A stretch of 64,000 bases of DNA from Rhabditoides inermis (Eukaryota > Nematoda > Chromadorea > Rhabditida > Rhabditidae): assembly GCA_963966185.1 (NCBI GenBank), contig CAWZYM010000089.1:990001-1054000 (forward strand). Reading direction: 5' to 3'. A program made the position numbers and the translations under genes. The notes beneath the pieces are model-generated. The model saw nothing but the letters and a program-made list of their open reading frames with translations. It did not search any database and was not told the DNA's origin. This document shows, piece after piece, positions 22,648-41,430 of the stretch. Within the stretch, counting starts at the first letter, position 1, and every line of letters starts with the position of its first letter.

Positions 22648-25380
22648 CCTGGTTGATGGTCAGCGAGGCGATCGCAGCGTCCGCTCGTCCATTCAACAGA
22701 TCGCCTGCAATACTCTTCATTACAGAACAAATGAAACCATGAAACATGACACGTGAGGTGTGAAACTGTGAAAGTGCCGTGTGAAATGTACAAAGACAAA
22801 ACGTACAGTGTGAAACGTACAGACATACATAGTGAAACGTACATTGTGAAACGCACCGATCATTCCGTCCCACGTGCCATCCGGGCGCTTGCTGCCGGCC
22901 TTGAACGCGAGTTGTATGTCGTAGTTGAAGTCGTCGATCCGATCCGCCAGCAGCTTCAGCAAGTCGATGCAGTAGCTACAACGCCTTTCTCGTACGAAGA
23001 CTTCAATTGTTTCAATGGTCTCCCCCAAAACTGTGCATACACTGCGCAAGGGGTCGAGGTTGGTGACACCAAAACGAGAACGATGACCAAAGGTGATGAT
23101 ATAAAAACGAGGAACACCAAAACGCTCACCCCTCGTATCGCGCATTGCCCTCGCACTCGGTGCGGTTGTTGCCGTCCTTGCAGTCTCGTTTGATCATCAC
23201 GAAAGGCTGCACTTCGTTGGTAACCACTCGCACCACCTAGGAAGGATGATCTCCCTCTCCCTCTCTCTCTCCCTCTCTCTTTCCCTCTCCCTCTCCCTCC
23301 CTCCCTACCTTGTTATTCCTGTTCTCGAACGACTTCCGCGTATGCTGGGCGATCGTGCGGTTCGCGAAGAATCCGATGCCCTGACGCCACGTCATCACCT
23401 GAAAACGTTTTTTTTTGTTTTGTGAGATTTGATGTGGATTTGATGTAGAGTGTTTGGATATGATGCGAATATAATGTAGTTCTCGTTTTGAATGAATTTT
23501 ACAAAATTGCTCGCACGCTGACAAAAAGTCTCGTACCAGACGGGATTCGAACCCGCGCGGGGCTGCCCCCAAGTGATCTTAAGTCACTCGCCTTGACCCC
23601 TCGGCCACTGGTACGAAAAGCTGAATCGAGAGGCTTGTAGAGAGGGACGCGCGCGAATGAGGCTGGTTGCGAAATCACGATCCAAATGCGCGCTATTGAA
23701 GTATTGAAGGAGCGAGGAGTCCGACTCGCATCGAGTTTGCACTACATAATTAGTAACTAGATATGAGAAAACATCGTAATCGTAGCAAAAAAAAATCACA
23801 CCGCACCTCTTTCCGATTGAACGCGCTCTTCGTATTGGAGACGAGGTCAATTACGAGGACCTGAAAAAGGCTCATTGATTTATTGATTGAAACATGATAA
23901 CATTAAAATAATAATAATAATAATCACGCATCTGATCTATATTAGTAGTTTCCGGTGTTTTGTGAGTGTTACGTGGCGCGATATATTACTGTACTAATCA
24001 CACCTCGTAGTTGCGTCTCCGTCCGAACCGATCGAACTCGATGTGGCCGGTGAGTGTGCCCTCGCGAGTGTCCAGCTAGGAGGAGGATATAATAGGCATG
24101 ACATTTCCGGCATTTCGGCAAAACCGTAGGTCCTAGCCGGGATCGAACCGGCGATCTTCTGCGTGTAAAGCAGACGTGATAACCACTACACCATAGGACC
24201 GCTGCGATGCGACCATGTTCAATCGGATACCAAACTGTTCTTTTCAATTACAGATTCACCATTCAGATACAGAGAGAGAAAGGGATGGAGAGGGAGACAG
24301 AGAGAGAGAGAGAGATAGAGAGAGGGAGAGAGAGAGATACCTGCAGTCCTCGAATCGCCCTGGCCACTGTCCTTCCGTGCTCGAAGGACGCGAACGGCCT
24401 GCCGGGATGCGCTCTGTCAGCAGCTGGGTCGCAGTAGATGCCTGCAAAGTTTATAATTAATTTATCGCATGTATGTTTAATAGAGTATGCAAGAATTGCG
24501 GATAGGTAATGCCGAAATTAGTGATAATTGTGTGACAAAGTGAAAATGATTTCTGCCATTTCACTTTCTCATTCGTCGCACTCGCATTACATCAATTATC
24601 CGACTAGTATACAGTTATTGAATCAGTAACCGTGCAGCTATCGCGAAAGTGTCAAGAGTGTGAGAATGCATTAGTTAGAATCGTGCAGGAACACTTTGTC
24701 GCGCATTGAAATGAGTGGGGGAACTTTCTTGGACACAAGGACACAACGTGTGTACACCCACACCCACCGGGATAGCCCCTGTTGTAGAACTGTCCATGCC
24801 GGAACGTGCCCCGGAAGAGAGTGTCGTTGTGGGCGAGACTACGAGCGAAGCCGTGCCACGAGACGAGCATAGCGTCGTGCGCGATTGCGGAGCGAGCCTG
24901 GAAGAACCCCCCCCCCTCTCTCTCCTTCTTTTTCTCTCTTTCTCTCTCTCCCTCACATCCAGGTCGTCATAGTTGTTGATGGAGTTGCTCTCCTCGGCGA
25001 GTGATTTCTTGATGTGCTTCCGCAGATTCCAATACGCCTTCTGCTCCTTGTTTGTGATCTGACAAATGTGGACGATTGCTACACAAGTCTGACGAATGTG
25101 AAGAAACACCTTCGAAATTAAAGGGAATGTACACTCTAAATTTCGAACTTGAGTTAGCGCCGGGATGTAAAAAAGATACCATAATGAAACATGTGCTGAA
25201 AATGACTGCAAGTCGGATAAAATTTAGAGCAAAATGTGTCAAAATACAAAAATTGGTATTGCTTTACATAATATTTTGAAATATTGTACCTGAAAGCCGC
25301 TAATGTTGATGTTTCCGTTCTGGAACATTTCGATGTCGTAGGGAAGAAAGTCCTGGAATGATGGAATTAGAAATAAAGGA

Positions 25381-25428
<48 letters not shown>

Positions 25429-25576
25429 GAGAGAGAAGGGAGGGAGGGGAGAGAGCGCTCACATAGTTGGCGACGACATAGTGATAGTTTGCCTGATTGA
25501 ACTGCGCGGCGCGAATTGCGGCCAGCAGTTTCTGCTGGCGAGACGTCGACGTGGAGTCGATCAGGATTCTGGAATC

Positions 25577-25607
<31 letters not shown>

Positions 25608-26006
25608 TGCTCTCTCTCTCTCTCTCTCTCTCTCCCTTCTCTCTTTTCCTATATATCAGCTAATCGATGTCATTGATTGCGAAGGTCAAAGTCTGTGCTG
25701 AAACCTCACCTATCCGTATGGTTCGCTCTCCTGAGTGAGATTAAACTCTCTGAGAAACTCGTCAAACTTTCTCTCTCTCTCCCGCTTTTTTCGAAGTCAG
25801 ATATGGAGCTATGGTCTGAGGTCTAATAAGAATGTTAAAACCTTACCGATTGGTATGGTTCGCCCTCCTGAGATTGAACTTGCGCAGGAACTCGTCGAAC
25901 TTGTCTGCGTCCTTGGGCAACTCGAGTAGTTGGGCGGAGACGGAGACATTCGAGCGGGACTGCAGGTGGCGCCAGAGAGAGGGGAGGGAGACGCCGGCTG
26001 GAAAAG

Positions 26007-26087
<81 letters not shown>

Positions 26088-27308
26088 CCGGAATGGCAGT
26101 TTTGCTGCAATCGGACGCTTCAAAAGCATATCAAATGTTGATCCAGAATCGCGCAAATGATCCTGACACGAAGATGGTCGTAACATATTCACTAACTTCA
26201 TTCTCATTCATAGATTTCGTCTTGCAGATCATACCGATACCATTCAAATGGAACGTTGTCTGTGCAAACCTCAAATTCATACTGAAAAAGAACTTCAACA
26301 ACTCACCGTGCTCCTCATCCGACAGCAGGATCACCTCGGTCCACTGCTTGTGCAGGATGAAATCGGCGAGGAGCTCGGAGGGAGAGGGACGCAGCCACAC
26401 CTCGAAGCTGGAAGTGGGTCTGTTGAGAGAGGGGGGAGAGAGGAGAGAGAGGAGAGAGAGGGGGGGGGGAGAGAGAGAGGAGAGAGAGAGAGGGAGAGAT
26501 ACCTATTGGCCCCCTCGTCCGCTCTGTCCGGCGGGGCGAGTGAGATGAGCGGCATTTGCAGTGTGTCGGCAAGAGCCCGCATCGACTCGGCCGCTCTGAA
26601 AAAACGTCGATCAGTCGAACACTATTTTTATAGTAAAGTAATTCTTGGTGATCCAACTTCGACGTCAGTACGATAGAAAGGGAGTTAGGCCGTGAAAAGT
26701 ACTTTTCGGCCATCGTTTGCCAATTTGATATGTGAGTTGTGACGTAAAACTACTTGTTTATGATCATTATAAAACTTATGGGAATAGATCTGGGTATACC
26801 TGCCTCCCTCCACGGATATCACGCCCATCGAGCCGTCCTTCAGCTGGGCGCACACTGAAAACATGTATGGCTTGCGTCAAAGCGTGTGTCATAGCTTGCG
26901 TCATAGCTTGCGTCATAGCTTGCGTCATGGCTTGCGTCAAAGTGCTCTTGTTTCAATTCACTTCATCTCAAAATACGGTGCTCTAACCGTGTTCCTTTCT
27001 TGTTTTTTTTTTTCCTCAAGCCGAATCGCGCAACGAGAATCATATAACGCTTAATGTTTAAGTGAGTTTCCGTAGACGTTTCTTATCTCGTTGTCTACTC
27101 GCCCTTTCGAACTTCTTCCGTCTAAGTGGCTCAGAACACTCATTCTCTCTCTCTCTCACGCCAAATTGGGCAACCCAAGAGAGAGGAGGTGCAATTCGGC
27201 TCTCTCTCTCCCTCGGTCAGTGCAGAGCCATTGATTGTCTCGGGAGGGGAGATGAGATGCGAATCCCGCGAAGTGGGTAGAGAGAGAGAGAGAGAGGGGA
27301 GAGCGAGA

Positions 27309-27373
<65 letters not shown>

Positions 27374-27665
27374 TACATACCAGCGTTGATCATCGACCAC
27401 GCTTCCGCCGGGCCCTTGGCGACGTCGTGGTGATCGTAGGAGAGCCTGGAAGCGTTTTCTACTCTCTCTCTCTCTCTCTTTACCCCTCCCCCCTCTCTCT
27501 CTCCCTCTCTCTCTCCCTCTCTCTTTCTCTCTTTCTCTCCCCCCTCCCTCCCTCCCTCCCTCCCTCTCTCTCTCTATCTCTCTCTCTCTCTCTTTACCCC
27601 TCCCCCTCTCTCTCTCCCTCTCTCTCTCCCTCTCTCTTTCTCTCTTTCTCTCCCCCCCCCTCCCT

Positions 27666-27706
<41 letters not shown>

Positions 27707-28234
27707 CTACCTGAACGGCGTGTCATCCCTCGCATTGATCTCATCGGCCGCATACTGCAGTGCTCTCGCCGCCACAGTAGTTTCGTCGGAGAGCGTCGTG
27801 AAGGATTCTGGAGTTTGAAGATTTGCACAAACACACAACGCTCTGCTAATCCGATTGACCGCCGCAACAAGTCAGCAGTTGTAAACAAGTTGTAAACAAA
27901 AACAACTCAATGATATGGAATACTAATTGAACTTACTTTTGAGCAGCCCTCAAAGAAAGCGAGTCCGCTTTCTTTGAGCAGTGAGAGTATCTAACAGTTG
28001 CAAACTCACGAGATAGGCGTAATCGGGATAAAATGGGAGTAAATTGGGAATAATATGAACTAGTAAACTCACTGATGAGCACCTCATACCCAGACGAATG
28101 GGAGTAATATTATTTAATAATAAACATTGTAAAAACCCACTTATGAGTACCCTGGAAGGATAGGGCAGTCCGTTCTCTATGAGGAGTGTGAATAGGAGTG
28201 AGAGTATCATGCCGACTGAGGGGGTGGCCCGCAT
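18709..28234 (-). CDS. glr-1: AMPA-type ionotropic glutamate receptor subunit, glr-1-like
   Basis: Postsynaptic glutamate-gated cation channel subunit. Thirty-two exons on the minus strand total 2949 nt, 982 residues. Key exons: 28141-28234 (signal peptide), 27711-27807, 25847-25997, 24768-24897, 22857-22975 (ligand lobe, [14 protein letters not shown]), 22157-22231 (M1), 21681-21770 (pore, [10 protein letters not shown]), 21503-21611 (M3, [16 protein letters not shown]), 20996-21111, 20112-20169, 19827-19935, 19660-19769 (M4), 18709-18828. The SYTANLAAF gating motif, [17 protein letters not shown] and KPCDTMKVG point to the AMPA class, not kainate or NMDA. The Q/R site is genomically Gln. 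The C terminus ...YNTAV is a class I PDZ ligand, as known for GLR-1. The exon ending 21355 uses a GC donor. Introns carry five tRNA-Val genes, one V-arm tRNA and TGACGTCA repeats. Confidence 0.92.
18836..18993. repeat. Cluster of four TGACGTCA octamers in the last glr-1 intron
   Basis: Perfect TGACGTCA palindromes at 18836, 18855, 18874 and 18986, the first three at a 19-nt spacing within near-repeats of TGACGTCATAGAA. The octamer is the CRE/CREB-type site. Degraded units continue to about 19065. Tandem growth of one unit explains the cluster. Confidence 0.8.
20580..20652 (-). tRNA. tRNA-Val (TAC)
   Basis: Same folded sequence as the copy at 17424, in sense with glr-1, within one unit of the 164-bp tandem duplication. 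TTTT lies just downstream. Confidence 0.93.
20744..20816 (-). tRNA. tRNA-Val (TAC)
   Basis: Second unit of the 164-bp tandem duplication; the tRNA body is identical to the other copies. Confidence 0.93.
21833..21905 (+). tRNA. tRNA-Val (TAC)
   Basis: Identical folded body in a glr-1 intron, antisense to the gene. The 5' flank keeps TTTGGTATC and the 3' flank keeps CTTTTGCCGA, as around the other copies. Confidence 0.93.
22393..22465 (-). tRNA. tRNA-Val (TAC)
   Basis: Identical folded body in a glr-1 intron. The upstream flank contains GGTATCCGATTGAAC, shared with the copies at 20580, 20744 and 24128. Confidence 0.93.
23532..23614 (-). tRNA. Long-variable-arm tRNA with anticodon TAA (leucine codon UUA)
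   Basis: Same class II body as 16503-16585, with loop CTTAAGA and anticodon TAA. Discriminator G and the variable arm resemble tRNA-Ser more than tRNA-Leu. Flanks outside the tRNA are also shared with the other copy (AATCGAGAGGCTTG upstream, GACTTTTTG downstream), so the unit was duplicated with its surroundings. It lies in a glr-1 intron. Confidence 0.85.
24128..24200 (-). tRNA. tRNA-Val (TAC)
   Basis: Sixth identical copy, in the glr-1 intron following the exon at 24341-24441. Flanks keep TTTTGCCGA downstream and GGTATCCGATTGAAC upstream. Confidence 0.93.
25113..25232. repeat. Relic of the TTTAAAGGGACATACCACTC foldback family
   Basis: TTAAAGGGAATGTACACTC followed by TAAATTTCGAAC resembles the arm end of the element at 13867-14540, and AAATTTAG near 25219 is the inverse of its inner part. 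Short and diverged, inside a glr-1 intron. Confidence 0.45.
25711..25773 (-). pseudogene. Duplicated 3' half of a glr-1 exon
   Basis: On the minus strand this reads [11 protein letters not shown], then a 4-nt insertion, then the equivalent of RRANHT and a GTGAGG donor. It copies the end of the real exon 25847-25997 ([18 protein letters not shown]). The insertion breaks the frame, so inclusion would disrupt the receptor. Confidence 0.7.
27460..27705 (+). repeat. Duplicated (CT)n-rich block
   Basis: A unit of about 114 bp starting CTCTTTACCCCTCCC occurs twice, each made of (CT)n, CCTCTCTCT and CCCTCCCTCC runs. Intronic in glr-1. Confidence 0.85.
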
Positions 28235-29200
28235 TGCGCAGCGCTAGCCGCCCGCGGGAAACGATCACTGATCTGGATTGATATTTATAATATAGTTTGA
28301 TCAATAACAAACATGTTTCGAAGCGTTTTTCAGTGCGCAAAGTATGAACTAAACGACACGATAAAGACGGAGGGCATTAGTGGATGAACTTTTACATAAA
28401 CGAAAGGGATATTTGGAGAAATGTCCAATTATTTTATGTTTTGTCAGCACCATACCAGAAATAAGCTATTATCGACAAAGGGACACATATGTTGAGGTCA
28501 GTACACAATCCACAAGTTGCAAGAGCATGAAGATCTTGAATTCCCTTTGCGTGAATGCACGTCTTCACGGGAATCTCGGGACGCACTCAAGCATCGCGTG
28601 AAAAAAAAGAGAGTGCCGCCGCCATATCCGAGGATTTCAGAAAGCTATAGAGGAATCGAGGACAAAGGAAGAAAGGAGAGAGTGTACTCCGATTCCCGAG
28701 GCATATACGTTGAAGTGGAGTGTTGATTGGAGGCGAGTGGAGCAGCGGAGCAGTGGAGCAGGTGTGGAGTGGCTGTCGACTGCTCCTCCTCCTCCTCCTC
28801 TCTCCGCACTTCTCCTTCTCCTCCTCCTCCGAAATCGAATTGGACCGGGCAATCAGACGACAAGCGGGTCTGGCATAAAGGGGGGGGGGGGGGCGGGGGC
28901 GGAAGGAGGCACTCATAAGCAGGCCATCCTCTCCCCCCCTCTCTCTCTCATGCTCATCTCTCTCTCTCTCTCTCTCTCTCCCCTCATAGCTATAGCTAGT
29001 CGCGGCTGTCTGAGCGGAACGAGTAAAACATATGATGGCAGAAACTGGTTGAAAAAATGGTACTTTGCATATTTCAGTTGTTGGTGCAGAGTGTTCAATC
29101 ACTTGTCGCCATTCTCTCCTCGCATTCTCCCAAGGAGCGGTCAGGTACATCGTGTCCTTTTCTTCATTTTCCATCTCTCTCTCTCTCTCCCTCTTTCTCT

Positions 29201-29239
<39 letters not shown>

Positions 29240-29359
29240 ACCCATCTTCCTTGTTTGCTTCTCCCGAACACATGCCTCTCTCTATCCCTCTAGTCGTGTC
29301 CCCTCTTCCCTGACCACCTCATCTCTCCCCTCTCCCCACCCTCCTATCCCTATAGGTGT
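28235..29359. other. Intergenic region between divergent glr-1 and the BTB gene
   Basis: Presumed shared upstream region. It holds a CTCCTCC run near 28780, a G11-type homopolymer near 28880, and (CT)n tracts at 28935-28982 and 29170-29235. No gene recognised. Confidence 0.6.
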
Positions 29360-29470
29360 GGTCAGTCTCTTCGAAACAGCCCCTTCAAAACGCCTTCGAA
29401 ACACGCTGTTTGGTCGTGTTTCGAAGGCGTTTTGAAGTCAGTATCAAAGGGAGTTTCGAAGAGACTGACC
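29360..29470. mobile_element. 111-bp MITE, family GGTCAGTCTCTTCGAAA
   Basis: Perfect inverted ends GGTCAGTCTCTTCGAAAC over 18 bp, with an inner palindrome (AACGCCTTCGAAACACG against CGTGTTTCGAAGGCGTT). Its right end lies 10 nt before the CTACTTCAG acceptor of the BTB gene, so the element sits at that splice signal. Confidence 0.85.
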
Positions 29471-29482
29471 GCTACTTCAGGA

Positions 29483-30492
29483 ATGCGTCTGGTGCTGCTC
29501 TGTTCGCTCGACGACGGCCGCCCACCCGCTCCCTCTTCCATTCACCTCGAATTCGAGACGATCAGAGTGACCAGCGAGGCCGGTGAACAGGTATTGATTG
29601 ATTATCGATCGATATCTCCATTTCCATTTTAAGACGGCCTTCTCTCTGGCGGAAGTCGGCGATGTTGTGTGGGTGTCCGGGAGTGCGCCGCATGTGCGCG
29701 TCGAGGTACGGTAGATTGAAACAGGATTACTGTAGCTACAGGGTTACTGTAAAAACAGTACCAATTTCAGTGTACAGCTGGTGTGGTTCGATTATCGAGG
29801 TTGGAGCAATGCGGCAGCCATGCGACGAAAGAGTGAGCGCGCTTTATAATCGATATAATAATTTATACGGTTATTTTTTAACAACTCGTGCAAAATAAAG
29901 AAAAAATCGTTGTTATCGTGTCGTTGTTCTAGAGACAAGGAGAGTGAGGCGGATCTCACTCTGCTCTACCGATTCCTTCGGTCCGTCAGAAGGGAGAAAG
30001 AAGGTACGGAGTACGGTGAGCGTAGTATATATATAGATTTGATGTACTAGATGACATGGAAGCAAAGGAAACCCCGGAGCTCTTCACGGCAAGAATGGTA
30101 CTCTAATGGTCCAGGAATGAGTTTCGATCAAGTATCGTCTTCCCACCACTAACCTCGTCAGCCTGCCTGTCTTTCCCCGGCGTTAGCCTATTATGTATCT
30201 AGCATCCTAGGCACTACTGTATGTTTCATATCATTATGATTGTGTTGTCATATTCAGATATAACGATTCCGGATAAACGATTGATTGATTGATTGATTGA
30301 TGTACTAGATACGGTACATCAAAACAAAATACGGTAGATCATTTCAGAGTGTGATCTGAAAGGGTACGTAAAGGCTTACAACCATGCTCGCGCGATGTCA
30401 GAGGGTCCAGTGGGAGAGGAGAAGTCGAAGGATGTCAAGGTAATAGCTCTCTTTCCCCTCTCTCTCTCTCTCTCCCCCCCCTCTCTCTCTTC

Positions 30493-30531
<39 letters not shown>

Positions 30532-31189
30532 ACGCCTGTTAAATTTAGTCCATCCATCGCCACTACCACAACGGCAAGAAGCAAATGGAAATGTGGATAT
30601 ACAGTGAGCACACTGTACATACAGTATGCCTAACATGATACCGTAATCTCAGAAAAGCTCACGGACGTGTGGCTTGTTTCGGGAGACGGAGTGAGGGAGC
30701 CGGCGCACAAGTTTCTACTCGCATCGGCCAGCCAATACTTTTATAGTATGTTCTGCAACGGCATGGCTGAGAGTCGCATGGTGAGAGATGGAGGGAGAGG
30801 GAGGGAGGGAGAGGGAGAGAGAGGGTTCATTATCATCGTTCAGTGACCCCGCCCTGTTGGCTGTCTTCTCCGAAGAGTGGGTGAATGGAGACGGCGGTGA
30901 CGCGCTTCTTTCTGTCACTGGCCGGTTCCAGTGCGACGCTGCCCGGCGAGTCTCTATGTCTCTGTCTCTCCCTCTCTCTCCCTCTCTCTCCCTCTCTCTC
31001 CCTCTCTCTCCCTCTCTCTCCCTCTCTCTCCCTCTCTCCCTCTCTCTCTCCCCCCTCTCTCCCTCTCCCCCTCTCTGCCTCTTTCCCTCTCTCCCTCATT
31101 CTCTCTCTCCGCCACTATCTTTCTCACAACCCGCTAGTTTTAGATTGCTCACCGACATCTCGGCTGTGTTGAACGTGAACGCGCAGTAA
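29483..31189 (+). CDS. BTB/POZ-domain protein, model uncertain at the 3' end
   Basis: Consistent exons: 29483-29590, 29634-29705, 29771-29832, 29933-30003, 30348-30439, 30549-30603, 30653-30780. The last encodes a BTB core, LTDVWLVSGDGVREPAHKFL followed by LASASQYFYSMFCNGMAESR, an adaptor fold for CUL3 ligases or dimerisation. The N-terminal 200 residues match nothing I recognise. Downstream, an in-frame block SDPALLAVFSEEWVNGDGGD looks like the rest of the BTB fold, and LLTDISAVLNVNAQ ends at TAA 31187-31189. The good acceptor at 30842 puts these out of frame with exon 30653-30780. Joining them needs a 43-nt purine-only intron. The gene may be broken or use unusual splicing. The start directly follows an acceptor at 29480, as for a trans-spliced leader. 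Confidence 0.55.
30050..30303 (+). mobile_element. SINE copy B with RTE-like 3' tail
   Basis: Same element as at 3741-3990, in the sense of the BTB gene, ending CGATTCCGGATAAACGATTG and then ATTG repeats to 30303. The 5' end is shorter than copy A, as in truncated retroposition. Intronic. Confidence 0.7.
30961..31100 (+). repeat. (CTCTCTCC)n minisatellite
   Basis: At least eight tandem octamers from about 30964 to 31030, then irregular CT- and CCCT-rich sequence. The BTB-gene frame stays open through the tract, so it would read as Ser-Leu-Pro repeats if retained. Confidence 0.9.
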
Positions 31190-31729
31190 GAAGTTTATGA
31201 ACATTATTTCTTCGTTTATTTATTCTACTACTTGATTCTGTATGTTAAAGCGTCTTTTCGCAAAAAAAAATAAACGATGTTTCTTTATCAATGTAACGTG
31301 AACTTTCATGAAAATGAAAAAAAGTGCCGGCCTCACAATGTGGTAAGCACAACTGGTTTTGTTTCAATGGCGGAACTTCACCTTCTGTTTTCTGTTGCCC
31401 TTTTTAACTATTTGTACTTTACGTTTATCCCTAGTTTAATTTGTTTTGATGTTGTGCTCATCCGTTCTCAGCTCCTCAATATTCCACTTTCCCACGCCAC
31501 CCTCGTGTTATAATCTAATCTCATCTCCAAGGGGGGATGGGAATAATTCACGAATATTGAAATCGGCGAACTGACATTGTTCGTACTGCCATCGTGTAAT
31601 TGTGATGTTATCGTTGTTTTATCGAGTAACGTAGTTAGTCATCTTTAAAATCCCTTCGGTACCTTCACAAGGTGCTTTGGAAGTGTCTAATTGACTTGTT
31701 TTGAGCGTTGAAGATGTTCACTTTTCCAG
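31190..31729. other. Intergenic, AT-rich
   Basis: Contains the BTB-gene 3' UTR with AATAAA near 31268, then unique sequence up to the CTTTTCCAG acceptor (ending 31729) before the next gene. No other gene seen. Confidence 0.6.
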
Positions 31730-31744
31730 AACTCCTTTTGCATA

Positions 31745-32449
31745 ATGGGTGTAGTGTCGTTCGCCTTCCGCGGAGTCGTCCTCTACTTCTGGCTGCTCGT
31801 TCTCTGTGGATACACCAACATCTGTCTCATTCCTTATGTGATGCAGACCATCCAGGTAGGGTGTTCATCAGTCTCCAAGTACTTCTCCTTCATTCATCCG
31901 TTTCCTCTGGTCACGTCTAAACTTCTACTTTCAACTCACACAGTCTACAGTATACCGTACACCGTCTACAGTAATACCGTATCCAGTCCCTTCCCACGAT
32001 GCTCGTCCAAACCCTCCACCTCTTCGGGCTCACCGTCGGCGACGTGCTTCTCGCGCTAGACGCCCTACTGGCGCAGCTCATGGTGAGTGACGTCATCGTT
32101 GGCGCGCTATGACGTCATAGTAGCACCGTAACGTTATCGGATCCGATGAGAAGGATGAGAGATAGAGGCAAACAGAGAGAGAGATAGAGAGAAAGAGAAA
32201 GAGAAAGAGAAAGAGAAAGAGAAAGAGAAAGAGAAAGAGAAAGAGAAAGAGAAAGAGAAAGAGAAAGAGAAAGAGAAAGAGAAAGAGAAAGAGAGAGTCG
32301 GAAGTCATGCTCCGGAAGTGACGTCATAGTAGTACAGTGACGTCATCAAAAGTGACGTGTTTTAGGCGGTGATGCAGCAGCTGCTCCCCCTCGTGCAGCA
32401 GCTCATCGGCCAGATCATGGCCGCCACTCCCGCGCCGACGACTCCATGA
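31745..32449 (+). CDS. Small secreted or membrane-anchored orphan protein
   Basis: Exons 31745-31855, 31987-32082 and 32366-32449 give 291 nt, 96 residues, all in phase 0. A hydrophobic N terminus (VVLYFWLLVLCGYTNICLI) acts as signal peptide or anchor. The rest is rich in Leu, Met and Gln with helical periodicity (LLALDALLAQLM, QQLLPLVQQLIGQIM) and ends ATPAPTTP. No family is recognised. A trans-splice-type acceptor at 31729 and AATAAA at 32489 frame it as a real transcript. TGACGTCA pairs sit at both edges of its second intron. Confidence 0.65.
32187..32297 (+). repeat. (AAAGAG)n hexanucleotide array
   Basis: About 18 tandem hexamers inside the second intron of the small orphan gene, flanked on both sides by TGACGTCA-containing sequence. 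Confidence 0.95.
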
Positions 32450-32844
32450 TTATTTTAGTCCGAACAATACTATTTACAATACTACTCAAATAAATGTGAT
32501 GAGTCCTTGCCTTCTACTGACTATCCTTGATTTTTTTTTTATTGTAACACTTTTTCGTGCCCCTGCAACTGTTTGAAGACTCCGATAAATGTTTACAAAA
32601 ACTCGCTTTCTACACTACTGTCAACTCCACTGACTACTCCTCACAATTCGTGATATTCTTTCTTTTCTTGAACAATCAGTTTTCAAATTGATAAACACCT
32701 TCTACTGACTATGGTTTTATGGAAATGTTTTTTGACTGTGTTGATAATGGAAAAAATCAATATTTATCTATAATTGACAAACACACACAATATTACTTCT
32801 AAATTTGGCAAACAGAAAGGTATCGATAAATTGGAATCGATCCA

Positions 32845-41430
<8,586 letters not shown>

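Noticed and set aside
28710..29435. 241-residue frame between glr-1 and the BTB gene
   Set aside because: It crosses (CT)n tracts and the MITE, lacks conserved domains, and shifts composition along its length.
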